A DNA stretch of 34,670 nucleotides from Branchiostoma floridae. Taxonomy: Eukaryota > Chordata > Leptocardii > Amphioxiformes > Branchiostomatidae. A program made the position numbers and the translations under genes. The stretch lies in contig NC_049988.1 in assembly GCF_000003815.2 (NCBI RefSeq), positions 16,536,243-16,570,912 on the forward strand, given 5' to 3'. Below the pieces are notes generated by a model. The model did no database searches. It saw only the letters and a list, made by a program, of their open reading frames with translations, and was not told the origin of the DNA. Shown here in pieces: positions 28,301-33,150 of the stretch (positions are counted from its first letter, which is position 1; each line of letters begins with the position of its first letter).

Positions 28301-30502
28301 GGCTCTTGCCGGTGCGAGTGGCCTTGTGTACGTACCATAAGGATCAATGTGATGATCGTGGGCACTAACGGAAGAAGAAGAAGAGGACACATCCAAAAAC
28401 ATAATCTTGACGAGAGCAATAAAAAAAACAGGAACTGTACCTGCAAAGTCGATGTGAGCGTCTTTATGCTCGTCTTGGCACACCAGCGTCATCAGCTGGA
28501 ACACGTCCACACCCTCCGGAAGTTTGACTGACGCGTTGGACTGGGTTCCACTGGTGCCCACTACTCCACACATCTGGGGGGACACGGGAAGAAAAAAAAA
28601 TACGACCAATCAGAAACGACAAAATCCATGAGTGAGTCAGAAATTTTCTGAATGCAAAGACGAAAGGCATGTGCAGTTTTTCATAGTTTGTGCTTTCTAA
28701 CCGATAATTCAGGTGTTTCATGTTTCTGCACCTTGACATCCTAATGAACCTCGTGAGTGTGTTGCGAGACTTCTCTGGTCTTACAGACAGTAGCAATACT
28801 GTATGGCAATGCAATATACTTTTGTTTAATTTTATTCTTCATTCACAATGATACAATCGATGATACAATCAAGTGTGCAAGTAACCATGGTAACGAATAA
28901 TAACAAAAATAGATTACGCCAAATATACATATACATATAACGAGCTATTATAGTTCACAAACATGTCCCCTGACTTCAGTACTACACTAGTTCTACACTA
29001 ATGCAATATACTTTACAGATTTATTTCTTTATCAAGATTCACCAAAGTACAGTGGAAGGTATGGTGGAACAGGTGTTTCTTGTTAGCCTAATGCCCTTTT
29101 CAAGGCCGCCATACCGAAGAATACGTACACTAGACCGTGAATCACGAAACCAGTCTAATTCCAGAAAATCTTTAGAAATTTCAGAATATGCTGCCTAGAA
29201 GACTTGGTGACTAAACTTATGATGTTATCCATGGTAGTGAATATGCATGCGTCTGCCAGAATTTTATCACTTTAATCCTTTATGTAAAATATATTGACTG
29301 CAGTATATCAGAACCACAAAAACAAAAACGAAAAGCCCTGATCTGTTCAGTTCTTTTTACAATTCCCTGGAAGAGTTGGTGGTCTGGTCTGGCATTATAG
29401 GCGTATTAGATCTACATGTATATCAATATCCTTTGATCTACCTTAGTCATTCAAGGTTCCCTAGATCTATATCTATATTCTTTGATCTATCATACTCATT
29501 CAAGGTTCACTTGATCTATATCAATATCCTTTGATTAACGTAGAATCGGACTCCTGAGCCACATGCGAGTGCACAACAGATGAGACAGGAGGGCACGCAG
29601 AAGTCAGCATCGGACACGATGGACAACCATGAAACCGTAGATTATCTACAGTGGACACTAACTAGATACCCGTGGAGATAGATAGGTGTTTTATTACAGG
29701 CTCACGGGCGAGGGATATTTTGAAGACTGTGAATTAGTAGGCACACAGGCCAAATAAATCACTTCTTGGAACTTTCTGTAGGGCTAATCTTACACAAATG
29801 TCTTTTCATTGATCGTAATTTACATTGGATACAGATTTTCAGACCTCCAGGCGAAAATGAAGAGTCTTTACACAACACAAGTTCTAACGTATCCCGTATC
29901 ACGTATAACGTAGTATCATGCAAAGGGCTTTTGAAGACAACACGGTGCTGTACATTTCATTGAACGGCATCGTAGAAAAACAGATCGAGGGGATTTGAGA
30001 TCTTTTATAGTTGAAGGTGCATGGATCTGTTTGACTTTAGATTTTCTGCTCAAGACGCAATGTTCTGTTTTAGCTATAGATCTTCTGTTTCAGAAGCAAA
30101 CTCTCTATCTTCTGTTGGATACACAATGTTTTGTTCTAACTATCGATCTTCTTTATTTTTGAGAGGCAATGTTCAGTTCTGACTATAGATCTTCTGTTTC
30201 AGGAGCAAGGTTCTGTTCAAACTCTCGATCTTCTGTTCGAGAAGCAATGTTTTCTTCTAACTCTAGATCTTTGAAGTGATCAGTTCGAACGCTTGATATT
30301 CTATTTGAGAAGCCGTGTTCTGTCCAAAGTCGACGTCCTGTTTGAGAATCATTGAAAAACATTTTCTTTGACCCTAGCGAAGGGTTGGGTATTTACAAAT
30401 CATTAAACAACCGTGTTCTATGATCTAAGTGAAAAAGTTGGATATTTGATTTACCTGTAAAATGCAATAGAGAGCCACGGCGACACAGCAGCGTGCTGAC
30501 AT
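7039..30502 (-). CDS. crhr: CRH-receptor-like class B GPCR, 13 coding exons (whole gene span)
   Basis: The coding sequence is the join of 30502-30455, 28573-28441, 27345-27229, 26096-25987, 25339-25242, 19611-19491, 18957-18804, 16600-16540, 12951-12876, 12484-12396, 9122-8981, 7832-7791 and 7224-7039. It totals 1377 nt, or 458 residues and a TAG stop. Every intron is GT-AG and every phase matches. The product is a plasma-membrane receptor; by family it should bind a CRH/urocortin-type peptide and signal through Gs and cAMP. Six ectodomain cysteines (C48, C64, C73, C87, C106, C122) fit the family 1-3, 2-5, 4-6 pairing, and C212-C282 is the TM3-ECL2 disulphide. The RSIRC-type ICL1, IHWNL in TM2, [13 protein letters not shown] in TM3, KAVKAT and LLPLLGITY in TM6 and [10 protein letters not shown] in TM7 resemble CRHR1/2 more than calcitonin, PTH or secretin receptors. 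Human CRHR1 is of similar length (415-444). No internal stop or frameshift was found. Ligand and orthology are inferred. Confidence 0.92.
7225..7790. other. CRHR intron 12
   Basis: Contains the (CA)n tract at 7287-7342 and, at 7703-7745, a short LINE 3'-end piece (TTGCAATTAGCCCTCGGCAC and TTGCAAATAAACTT) related to 17785-17825. Otherwise empty. Confidence 0.65.
7287..7342. repeat. (CA)28 microsatellite; (UG)n in the receptor transcript
   Basis: Uninterrupted CA dinucleotides over 56 bp. In the pre-mRNA this is a UG tract ending about 62 nt before the acceptor of the last coding exon. Confidence 0.97.
7791..7832 (-). CDS. crhr: CRHR exon 12: 42-nt TM7 exon
   Basis: Residues 384-397, [14 protein letters not shown], the end of TM7 and start of helix 8. 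It is exactly 42 nt with phase 0 on both sides. An exon of this size and place is shared by vertebrate class B receptors and is the one skipped in some CRHR1, calcitonin and PTH receptor isoforms. Acceptor TTTCAG|GGG; donor GAG|GTAAGG. Confidence 0.93.
7833..8980. other. CRHR intron 11, with decayed Harbinger-like relative
   Basis: 8553-8870 resembles parts of the element at 236-1113: CTATGGATAACATCCTC at one side, and the internal TAAACTCTACT.GACTTC.CTCTTGT stretch, then a TCCAATAAGAAAAAA segment. No gene seen. Confidence 0.5.
8981..9122 (-). CDS. crhr: CRHR exon 11: TM6, ECL3 and first part of TM7
   Basis: Completes S336, then encodes residues 337-383. [20 protein letters not shown] is almost the CRHR1 TM6 sequence. 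ECL3 is [11 protein letters not shown], and TM7 begins [15 protein letters not shown]. Acceptor AATTCAG|C; donor CAG|GTACGG (phase 0). The exon junction adds one residue (SIKAVK) relative to CRHR1 YRKAVK. Confidence 0.95.
9898..10105. repeat. Direct repeat of about 108 bp, two copies
   Basis: GTGTGACAATTTCTACAATT recurs 108 bp apart (near 9905 and 10013), followed in both copies by CTCTTA.ATGT.AACAG and a poly-A-rich end. Confidence 0.75.
10170..10480. repeat. Dispersed repeat copy
   Basis: The part 10180-10250 (CACTAGAATTGTAAGATT) matches 4715-4795. The part 10285-10450 (CAATTTGAG.TATGGCTAGA) matches 13300-13440. The shared order suggests fragments of one element family; the type is unknown. 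Confidence 0.5.
12041..12410 (-). repeat. 30-bp minisatellite that copies the exon 10 5' splice site
   Basis: Eleven full 30-bp units at 12061-12390 lie next to a partial unit, 12391-12410, which contains the real exon 10 end. A 20-bp partial unit lies at 12041-12060. On the transcribed strand each unit contains AACTCACTACAG|GTGAG, that is the last 14 exonic bases and the donor, and then a spacer like AAACACACAA. All 11 extra copies keep CAG|GT. Nine keep GTGAG; the units at 12241 and 12331 read GTGAA and GTTAG. There is no length variation among units. Confidence 0.95.
12396..12484 (-). CDS. crhr: CRHR exon 10: end of TM5 and ICL3; 3' edge merges with a minisatellite
   Basis: Residues 307-335 plus two bases of codon 336. 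[20 protein letters not shown] matches the CRHR1 TM5/ICL3 segment, and the following LDTTHY replaces the CRHR stretch before YRKAVKAT. The acceptor is TTTCCAG|GTG and the donor CTACAG|GTGAG (phase 2). The last 14 exonic bases, ACAACTCACTACAG, belong to the repeat unit of the 30-bp tandem array that fills the start of intron 10. Read through, the exon frame gives AGG then TGA. Confidence 0.94.
12485..12875. other. CRHR intron 9
   Basis: A 391-bp intron, the smallest in the gene. I see no repeat or gene in it. Confidence 0.7.
12876..12951 (-). CDS. crhr: CRHR exon 9: ECL2 and start of TM5
   Basis: Completes R281, then encodes residues 282-306. [20 protein letters not shown] includes the ECL2 cysteine C282. 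The segment [11 protein letters not shown] closely matches the CRHR1 TM5 start. Acceptor CGCTCCAG|A; donor TTG|GTGAGA (phase 0). Confidence 0.94.
13515..13828 (-). pseudogene. LINE C-terminal fragment
   Basis: The minus-strand frame reads [20 protein letters not shown], then [14 protein letters not shown] and [17 protein letters not shown]. The pattern LNR.R.G..R....L..WG followed by C.CG..QT..HI...C is typical of jockey/CR1-type LINE C-termini. It is cut by an in-frame TAG near 13830 and has no adjacent RT domain, so it is a dead fragment. It has the same orientation as the receptor gene. Confidence 0.7.
14855..15285. repeat. Direct repeat of about 130 bp, two copies
   Basis: Segments 14855-14985 and 15163-15285 share AACGCCTC.AA.TGCAAACGA, GAGAATCCC and AACCGAGCAGACGGC. 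They are about 300 bp apart and sit directly left of the 20-bp minisatellite, suggesting that array arose inside a larger duplicated block. Confidence 0.65.
15304..15626. repeat. 20-bp minisatellite, about 16 copies
   Basis: The unit is AAGTACCTTACATGACCTAG with A/T, AA/CC and GA/GG variants. I count 16 CCTTA cores; one unit is about 3 bp short. On the transcribed minus strand each unit presents ATGTAAGG and CTTCTAG, which look like weak splice-site motifs. Related single copies occur just upstream, near 14990 and 15060. Confidence 0.85.
15690..15965. repeat. Direct repeat flanking a GGTCCAGGTTCAG-type element piece
   Basis: 15690-15785 and 15880-15960 share ACTTAAAAG.CGAGTCTGCA, GACAG and CTCTCCATAA. 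Between them lies a piece with TCAGGTCCAGGTTCAGCTCG and GACATGGACCTGAAT. Related pieces occur near 515-553, 8808-8840 and 16118-16155. This looks like debris of one dispersed family. Confidence 0.5.
16318..16500. repeat. TGTATC microsatellite within a two-copy repeat
   Basis: CTGTATCTGTATCTGTATCT lies inside a unit ending in GCCGTTTGGTTCGGAGTAAC. The unit repeats once about 90 bp downstream (TGTCTGAGTCTGTATCTATA, then GCCGTTCGGGTTAACACACC). Confidence 0.65.
16540..16600 (-). CDS. crhr: CRHR exon 8: TM4 (61-nt exon)
   Basis: Completes C261, then encodes residues 262-280. [20 protein letters not shown] aligns with the CRHR1 stretch after its TM4 Trp (GVPFPIIVAW and onward). The split codon gives Cys where CRHRs have Gly. 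Acceptor ATCCAG|GT; donor AG|GTACCT (phase 2). Confidence 0.9.
16601..18803. other. CRHR intron 7
   Basis: Contains a LINE 3' fragment at 17430-17830. Two diverged segments, around 17890-18005 and 18170-18290, share TTTAATCTAGACTTT and CTTGGTA motifs. No supported gene. Confidence 0.6.
17430..17830 (+). pseudogene. LINE C-terminal domain remnant with 3' tail
   Basis: One frame reads [20 protein letters not shown] and continues [12 protein letters not shown] to a TAG near 17734. The C..C..(V)E.E.HF...CP pattern is the zinc-knuckle-like segment found after the reverse transcriptase in several LINE clades. The A+T-rich tail CAAATAGCCTTTGGGCATGG and GTGCAAATAAACTTT recurs in diverged form at 7703-7745, so both look like 3' ends of one family. 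Upstream RT sequence is not recognisable. Confidence 0.65.
18804..18957 (-). CDS. crhr: CRHR exon 7: ECL1 end, TM3, ICL2, start of TM4
   Basis: Residues 210-260 plus one base. [20 protein letters not shown] holds the TM3 cysteine (C212) that pairs with ECL2. MFVEGLYLH is the class B TM3 hallmark, and [11 protein letters not shown] opens TM4. The acceptor is TCCACAG|TGG. The donor is read as TGGT|GTAAGT (phase 1), because this keeps the frame into exon 8 and matches the family intron position after the TM4 Trp. Confidence 0.95.
18958..19490. other. CRHR intron 6
   Basis: A 533-bp intron. Near 19295-19330 there is a short stretch (ATCGCACAAGGTACAATGCA) similar to 26970-26995. No gene seen. Confidence 0.55.
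19491..19611 (-). CDS. crhr: CRHR exon 6: ICL1 and TM2
   Basis: Completes K169, then encodes residues 170-209. [20 protein letters not shown] is close to the CRHR1 ICL1/TM2 segment, including the RNTSWF motif. After TM2 comes the start of the first extracellular loop, [10 protein letters not shown]. Acceptor TTTAG|G; donor AGC|GTACGT (phase 0). This exon gives the strongest CRHR-versus-other-class-B signal. Confidence 0.95.
19868..19965 (+). repeat. Dispersed repeat fragment (MKxRHPGNKIRQK type)
   Basis: The core CAATAAGATACGACAAATAG followed by ACTCAAGCAACTGGATTTGA matches the repeats at 4590-4697, about 31965-32008 and 33838-33925. In better copies the segment translates as MKxRHPGNKIRQK, which suggests a fragment of a retroelement coding end. 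The parent element is not identified. Confidence 0.5.
22861..22872 (+). repeat. Left target-site duplication of LINE
   Basis: AAACGAGGCCTC, repeated exactly at 24659-24670 after the LINE tail. Neighbouring bases on the outer sides differ, as expected of a true target-site duplication. Confidence 0.8.
22873..24650 (+). pseudogene. LINE reverse transcriptase, broken by a frameshift
   Basis: The reading frame is open from the truncation point, through the fingers ([45 protein letters not shown]) and NGFRRN, to a stop at 23482-23484. The next segment, [20 protein letters not shown], is in another frame, so there is a frameshift within about 23481-23487. From there the frame is open to the TGA at 24648-24650. 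It includes [25 protein letters not shown], the catalytic-type FADD box ([10 protein letters not shown]), KYLGSS, and a C-terminal region with LWRPRGK and DTGIDTEDL. Members of the family copy their own RNA at a nicked target. This copy cannot make a full protein. Confidence 0.85.
22873..24658 (+). mobile_element. 5'-truncated non-LTR retrotransposon (LINE) with 12-bp TSD
   Basis: The element is 1786 bp. It starts inside the linker before the reverse transcriptase, lacks the endonuclease, and ends in a GATGATGATGA tail. It lies antisense to the receptor inside intron 5. Target-primed insertion explains the 5' truncation, the simple 3' tail and the flanking direct repeats. The family (RTE, L2 or other) cannot be settled by eye. 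Confidence 0.88.
24659..24670 (+). repeat. Right target-site duplication of LINE
   Basis: Second copy of AAACGAGGCCTC, directly after the GATGATGA tail. Confidence 0.8.
25242..25339 (-). CDS. crhr: CRHR exon 5: linker and TM1
   Basis: Residues 137-168 plus two bases of codon 169. The polar linker [15 protein letters not shown] leads into the hydrophobic TM1, [17 protein letters not shown]. The acceptor is AATTGCAG|GAG and the donor AA|GTGAGT (phase 2). Position and phase match the TM1 exon of vertebrate class B receptors. Confidence 0.93.
25340..25986. other. CRHR intron 4
   Basis: A 647-bp A+T-rich intron. I see no gene, tandem repeat or clear mobile element in it. Confidence 0.6.
25987..26096 (-). 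CDS. crhr: CRHR exon 4: end of hormone-receptor domain
   Basis: Residues 101-136 after a split Glu codon. It carries [18 protein letters not shown], the last two ectodomain cysteines (C106, C122), the conserved W112 and two sequons (NAT and NGT). The run to TM1 is polar. The acceptor is TTTGACAG|AA and the donor ATG|GTAAGG (phase 0). Confidence 0.93.
26097..27228. other. CRHR intron 3
   Basis: Contains a small element-like block bounded by a 12-bp inverted repeat: TCCCTGTCACAT at 26881-26892 and its complement at 26999-27010. The block has AATAATAGCTTTATTGCACA near its right end. No gene seen. Confidence 0.6.
27229..27345 (-). CDS. crhr: CRHR exon 3: hormone-receptor domain core (CWP exon)
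   Basis: Residues 62-99 with split codons on both sides (phase 1 in, phase 1 out). The translation has the class B ectodomain signature: [18 protein letters not shown], then [15 protein letters not shown]. It supplies C64, C73 and C87, the conserved Asp (D69) and Trp (W74), and an NGT sequon. The acceptor is GTCACAG|GT and the donor ACAG|GTACAG. The longest open frame across this stretch is a different one, so frame-based ORF calling would miss this exon; the splice phases and motif fix it. Confidence 0.9.
27346..28440. other. CRHR intron 2
   Basis: Contains a tRNA-derived SINE-like copy at 27630-27846. The remainder is A+T-rich sequence in which I see no gene. Confidence 0.7.
27630..27846 (-). 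mobile_element. tRNA-derived SINE-like copy
   Basis: Read on the minus strand, it begins with a tRNA-like head: TGGCGTCGCAACTGGTAG as a degenerate A box, and GGTCCTGAGTTCTATACC as a degenerate B box. A conserved body follows, with CCCGACGTTGTGCCCTTGGG and TTCACGCGACCTTCCTCACT. This arrangement is typical of old SINE copies in marine deuterostomes. The promoter boxes have decayed, so it is probably inactive. Confidence 0.6.
28441..28573 (-). CDS. crhr: CRHR exon 2: mature N-terminus of hormone-binding domain
   Basis: Residues 17-60 plus the first base of codon 61. It follows the acceptor CCCCCAG|ATG and ends at GCAG|GTACAG (phase 1). It contains an N-glycosylation sequon NAS (residue 29) and the first conserved ectodomain cysteine, C48, in VCQDEH. 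The start of the exon probably completes the signal peptide. Sequence outside the cysteine is poorly conserved in this family, so the exon is called from splice sites, phase and that cysteine. Confidence 0.78.
29405..29535. repeat. Short tandem repeat, about 57-60-bp unit
   Basis: Two to three diverged copies share TATCAATATCCTTTGATCTA and CATTCAAGGTTC. No coding content. Confidence 0.6.
30045..30345. repeat. Degenerate 40-46-bp tandem repeat in intron 1
   Basis: About six or seven units share the cores AGAAGCAATGTTCTGTT and CTATAGATCTTCTGTTTC, with substitutions and small indels. The array lies 110-460 bp inside intron 1 from exon 1, where first-intron enhancers are common; any function is unknown. 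Confidence 0.65.
30455..30502 (-). CDS. crhr: CRHR exon 1: start codon and signal peptide
   Basis: Residues 1-16. The start is the first ATG after an in-frame TGA at 30559-30557, in the context GCACCATGT. It encodes [16 protein letters not shown], a short hydrophobic stretch that fits the first part of a signal peptide for ER targeting. The donor is CAG|GTAAAT, and the exon ends in phase 0. A 5' UTR exon further upstream cannot be excluded. Confidence 0.8.
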
Positions 30503-30740
30503 GGTGCCCGTTGATCTGCTGTCCAAAGCTATCCCAACGCGGACGGTGGAACAGCATCAGAGGACTCCCCACCCGGCGTGATGACGGCGCGCTTTGTTCT
30601 GTTCTGTACGGGCGTGACGTGGTGACGTAACCGCAGCCTACCTCACCTCACTTCACCTCACCTCACCAGCCTACAGATGGATGAAAATACAGACCTATCG
30701 GTTCGACTGAATAAGCATGCCTTTATACGGTTGAAAAAAA
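30503..30740 (-). promoter_or_regulatory. Putative CRHR promoter and 5' UTR with paired CRE-like sites
   Basis: This is the unique sequence just upstream of the ATG. Two TGACGT cores lie 8 bp apart, at 30615-30620 and 30623-30628 (the second reads TGACGTAA), about 115-125 bp before the ATG. A (CCTCA)n-like run lies at 30640-30666. No TATA box is evident. The transcription start is unknown, so assignment to promoter or 5' UTR is inferred from position. Confidence 0.4.
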
Positions 30741-31140
30741 AGCATCAGATGACTTTCACCCGGCGTGCGGACCGTGCGCGCTGTGTTCCGCGCTTAAGGT
30801 GCACTCTCACCGGACGAGGGGCACGCTTGCGGCACTGCGGGGTTCGAAAGATACTCAACTAATTTCAGAGATAAAGGACGTCTTTTCTTTTTTGTATTTT
30901 GTCGTCTTCTTTGCCATACGTTTACGTATTACGCAATATCTGAATTGTAAAAGATTGAAGAAAATAACAAAACAGTGACGCAGTGAACGAACGCAACAAT
31001 GTCGCAAGCGAGCCCCACGTCCGGTGAGAGTGCACCTTTACCCACAGGCCTGACGTGGGGACACAACTACACAAGGATAAAAATACACATCAATCGTTTC
31101 GTCTTTCGACTGAATAAAGCATGCCTTTTTATGGGAAGAA
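30610..31140. repeat. Duplicated promoter-like module around the MITE
   Basis: 30610-30735 and 31048-31135 share TGACGTGG, AAAATACA, TTTCGACTGAATAA.GCATGCC and a following TTTAT. A further pair, 30550-30600 and 30740-30790, shares GCATCAGA.GACT, CACCCGGCGTG and GCGCGCT.TGTTC. These are diverged direct duplications. Confidence 0.6.
30797..31037. mobile_element. Harbinger-type MITE, 241 bp, upstream of CRHR
   Basis: 20-bp inverted ends, AGGTGCACTCTCACCGGACG on both sides, flanked by TTA at 30794-30796 and 31038-31040. A TWA duplication fits PIF/Harbinger. It lies about 295 bp upstream of the receptor ATG. Confidence 0.85.
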
Positions 31141-31734
31141 TTGTATGAATATTCTTTGTATCAAATGTAATTTGACACGTTCAAAGTGGAACCAAAGGCT
31201 TATTAATAACATGAATCCCATTCAATGCTTCAATCGAAAACAAACTGTCATTTAGATTCTGTAACTAGGCACAGGGGAATGAATACAGCTGAAACTGTGA
31301 GACTTCAAAGGAGATGTTTCTCTTGTCATCATCTTAAAAACATTTACCATGCTCAACCCGCATCTACGTGCCAAAGCTTTCTTCTTATGTGTTTAAGTGG
31401 GAATAAAACTATAACTAGTACTGTTACATGGATTACAGTTTTCATCTTACTGGTTCCCAGGCACTTTCTCGTTATATGGAATGAGCCTCCAGACAATCAG
31501 GCGACAGTAATTAGACAAAATGATTTATTAATTAATCGAAATAGATTAACTAGCTCCACGGATCAACTAACAGATTTAAGGTTGGGAGAAAACAATTAAG
31601 AAGACCTCCCGCCCTGCATGCGTAAATTGGCACTGCTTCAATTCAACATTGCAATTAAGCGTCAAATATCGTTAAATCCCTGACAGGACGTAGGCAGCTA
31701 TTATGCTTTCCTCCCATTGTGACTATACCGCTAA
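31141..31734. other. Unassigned upstream stretch
   Basis: An open frame of about 124 codons (31225-31599) has no motif I recognise and no splice context. I treat it as chance or repeat-derived. Confidence 0.4.
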
Positions 31735-31885
31735 AAACAGAACAAGGAACAGTCATGCCTTCAAGTACCAGAGTAGCCAACCTAGGATTGATGTGTTAAA
31801 AAATCGTATTTTCCCAGAACTGTCATAGAGTGGAACTTGTTATCGCCAAGCACAGTAGGGGCATCTCTGTTGGATAATTTATACC
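31735..31885 (+). pseudogene. LINE C-terminus remnant with a frameshift
   Basis: The frame reads TRNSHAFKYQSSQPRIDVLK and NRIFP, then loses a base, and resumes as RTVIEWNLLSPSTVGASLLD. The pattern (H)S.K(Y)Q...R.D..K..(F)FPRT(I)..WN.LP is the C-terminal signature of many LINEs. Short, decayed and non-coding. Confidence 0.65.
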
Positions 31886-32129
31886 GGATATATATAGATA
31901 CAGTACAGATAGCACGTCACCACCCACACGCCAGCACCTTGAGAAGGCAGTAATAGAGTGACATGCTTTTTGGTATATCTTATTATCTGGATGCCTAACC
32001 TTCATCTAAGAAATAGACAGGATTTGGGAGGGATTTGAGTTTTCCTGTGGGAGTGAGCTGAAGTTTAAGTTTTGAAGTAACGCGGTTTGTATGAATGACG
32101 CGCGCGCACGCCTCGTCAATTATTAAGAG

Positions 32130-32425
32130 ATACGTGTGGCGGTTAAATCAAAGTCCTTCCCGTGCCTGATGGCGCATAGGGCGGCGCCCATCTCCGTTTC
32201 TGCAGCCCTGGGCCACACACAACCTTGTGCAATCACTACGTATACAGCAGGGGGCTAGTCCACTGGTAGTGGTGTGTGTTCAACTTCCACACTATTTCCC
32301 GAATGCTGAGTGGTGGGCAGAGAAAGCAGCATGTATATATGTAGTCTTGGCATGACTCGTCCGGGGATCGAACTCATGACCTACCTAAAGCAATGCAATC
32401 ATTTAACCCACTAGCGCACTGATGA
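32130..32425 (-). mobile_element. tRNA-derived SINE
   Basis: On the minus strand the head has A-box-like GCGCTAGTGGGTTAAATGA and a good B box, GAGTTCGATCCCC. The body includes GGCCCAGGGCTGCAGAAACG and GAGATGGGCGCCGCCCTATG, a conserved-core type of sequence. It may be of the amphioxus BfSINE1 kind, but I cannot confirm that. Confidence 0.7.
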
Positions 32426-32529
32426 CTGACTCCTCTGACCGCACCGGCCGACTCCCTTAGCATACTATTCTCTCTATTTGTCCAATTTCTACTATTTGAC
32501 CGGCGTTCCACGGAGCCTTGTAGATGCTA

Positions 32530-32661
32530 CTCTCCAAGCAGAGGTTAGGCTCTGGCTGTTTTTAGTCGTTTATCGGGCTTTCTATTTTGTGTTGTATCTT
32601 GTATTGTCAACACAAGATACAATACAAAATAGAAAGCCCGAACCTCTGCTTTGAGAGTAGG
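32530..32661. mobile_element. Second foldback element with TSD
   Basis: Outer arms CTACTCTCCAAGCAGAGGTT (32527-32546) and the inverse of 32641-32660 differ at one base. Inner 29-bp arms (32574-32602 and 32612-32640, one mismatch) enclose a 9-nt loop; 27 nt of the left arm are unpaired. GTAGATGCTA is repeated at 32520-32529 and 32661-32670. The CTCCAAGCAGA terminus is shared with the foldback at 2143-2301. Confidence 0.8.
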
Positions 32662-32734
32662 TAGATGCTAGATGTGACTGACAGTTTTAGATTTTCTGCA
32701 CGTCTGTGAGAACGTTTCTATGATTGTCTATGAA

Positions 32735-33150
32735 AGAACAAGAAATGTTTTCAACGACTTCATCAAGAAAGGTCCATTGAACGATCGCATTCACTTCGTG
32801 CTATTTCTGATGATAATTATATGGCATAATTATATATATATATTATATATTATATATATAACCCATTTTCAGATGTTCCGCACATTTCCACACAACCTTC
32901 TATGAAAACAAATTGAAAGAACAAGAAACGTTTTCAACGACCATTGAACGATCGCATTCACTTCGTGCTTTTTCTGATGGTAATTATATGGTATAATGAG
33001 ATATATGACCCACTTTCAGATTTTCCGCACACTCTATGAAAAAAAAAAACATTGTCCTTCAGAGGACATGGAACGTTTTCAACGACTTCAAGAGAGTCCA
33101 TAGAACTATTGAATTCACGTCGTGTAGGTGATTACATGGTATAATTGGGT
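32735..33150. repeat. Tandem repeat, three diverged units
   Basis: GAAC.TTTTCAACGAC recurs near 32750, 32925 and 33072, followed by CCATTGAACGATCGCATTCA and a TATGG.ATAAT segment. The first unit carries an extra (TA)n palindromic stretch at 32830-32861. Confidence 0.8.

Larger units (their letters stand above)
28574..30454. other. CRHR intron 1
   Basis: Holds the degenerate 40-46-bp repeats at 30045-30345 and the 57-60-bp repeat at about 29405-29535. Otherwise A+T-rich sequence with no supported gene. Confidence 0.7.

Noticed and set aside
28103-28609. 168-codon minus-strand frame taken as one gene
   Set aside because: It is exon 2 read through its donor into intron 2. Splice sites and the receptor model explain the real part.
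7039-30502. Calcitonin, PTH, secretin or DH31 receptor identity
   Set aside because: TM2 ([16 protein letters not shown]), ECL2 ([19 protein letters not shown]) and TM6-TM7 match the CRHR pattern better. The tail start VQTTIKR is shared widely in class B and does not decide.
31225-31599. 124-codon plus-strand open frame
   Set aside because: No recognisable motif, no splice context and a composition like the surrounding A+T-rich DNA.
32395-32425. Functional tRNA gene
   Set aside because: A- and B-box-like sequence is present, but there is no cloverleaf with paired acceptor stem, and a SINE body follows.
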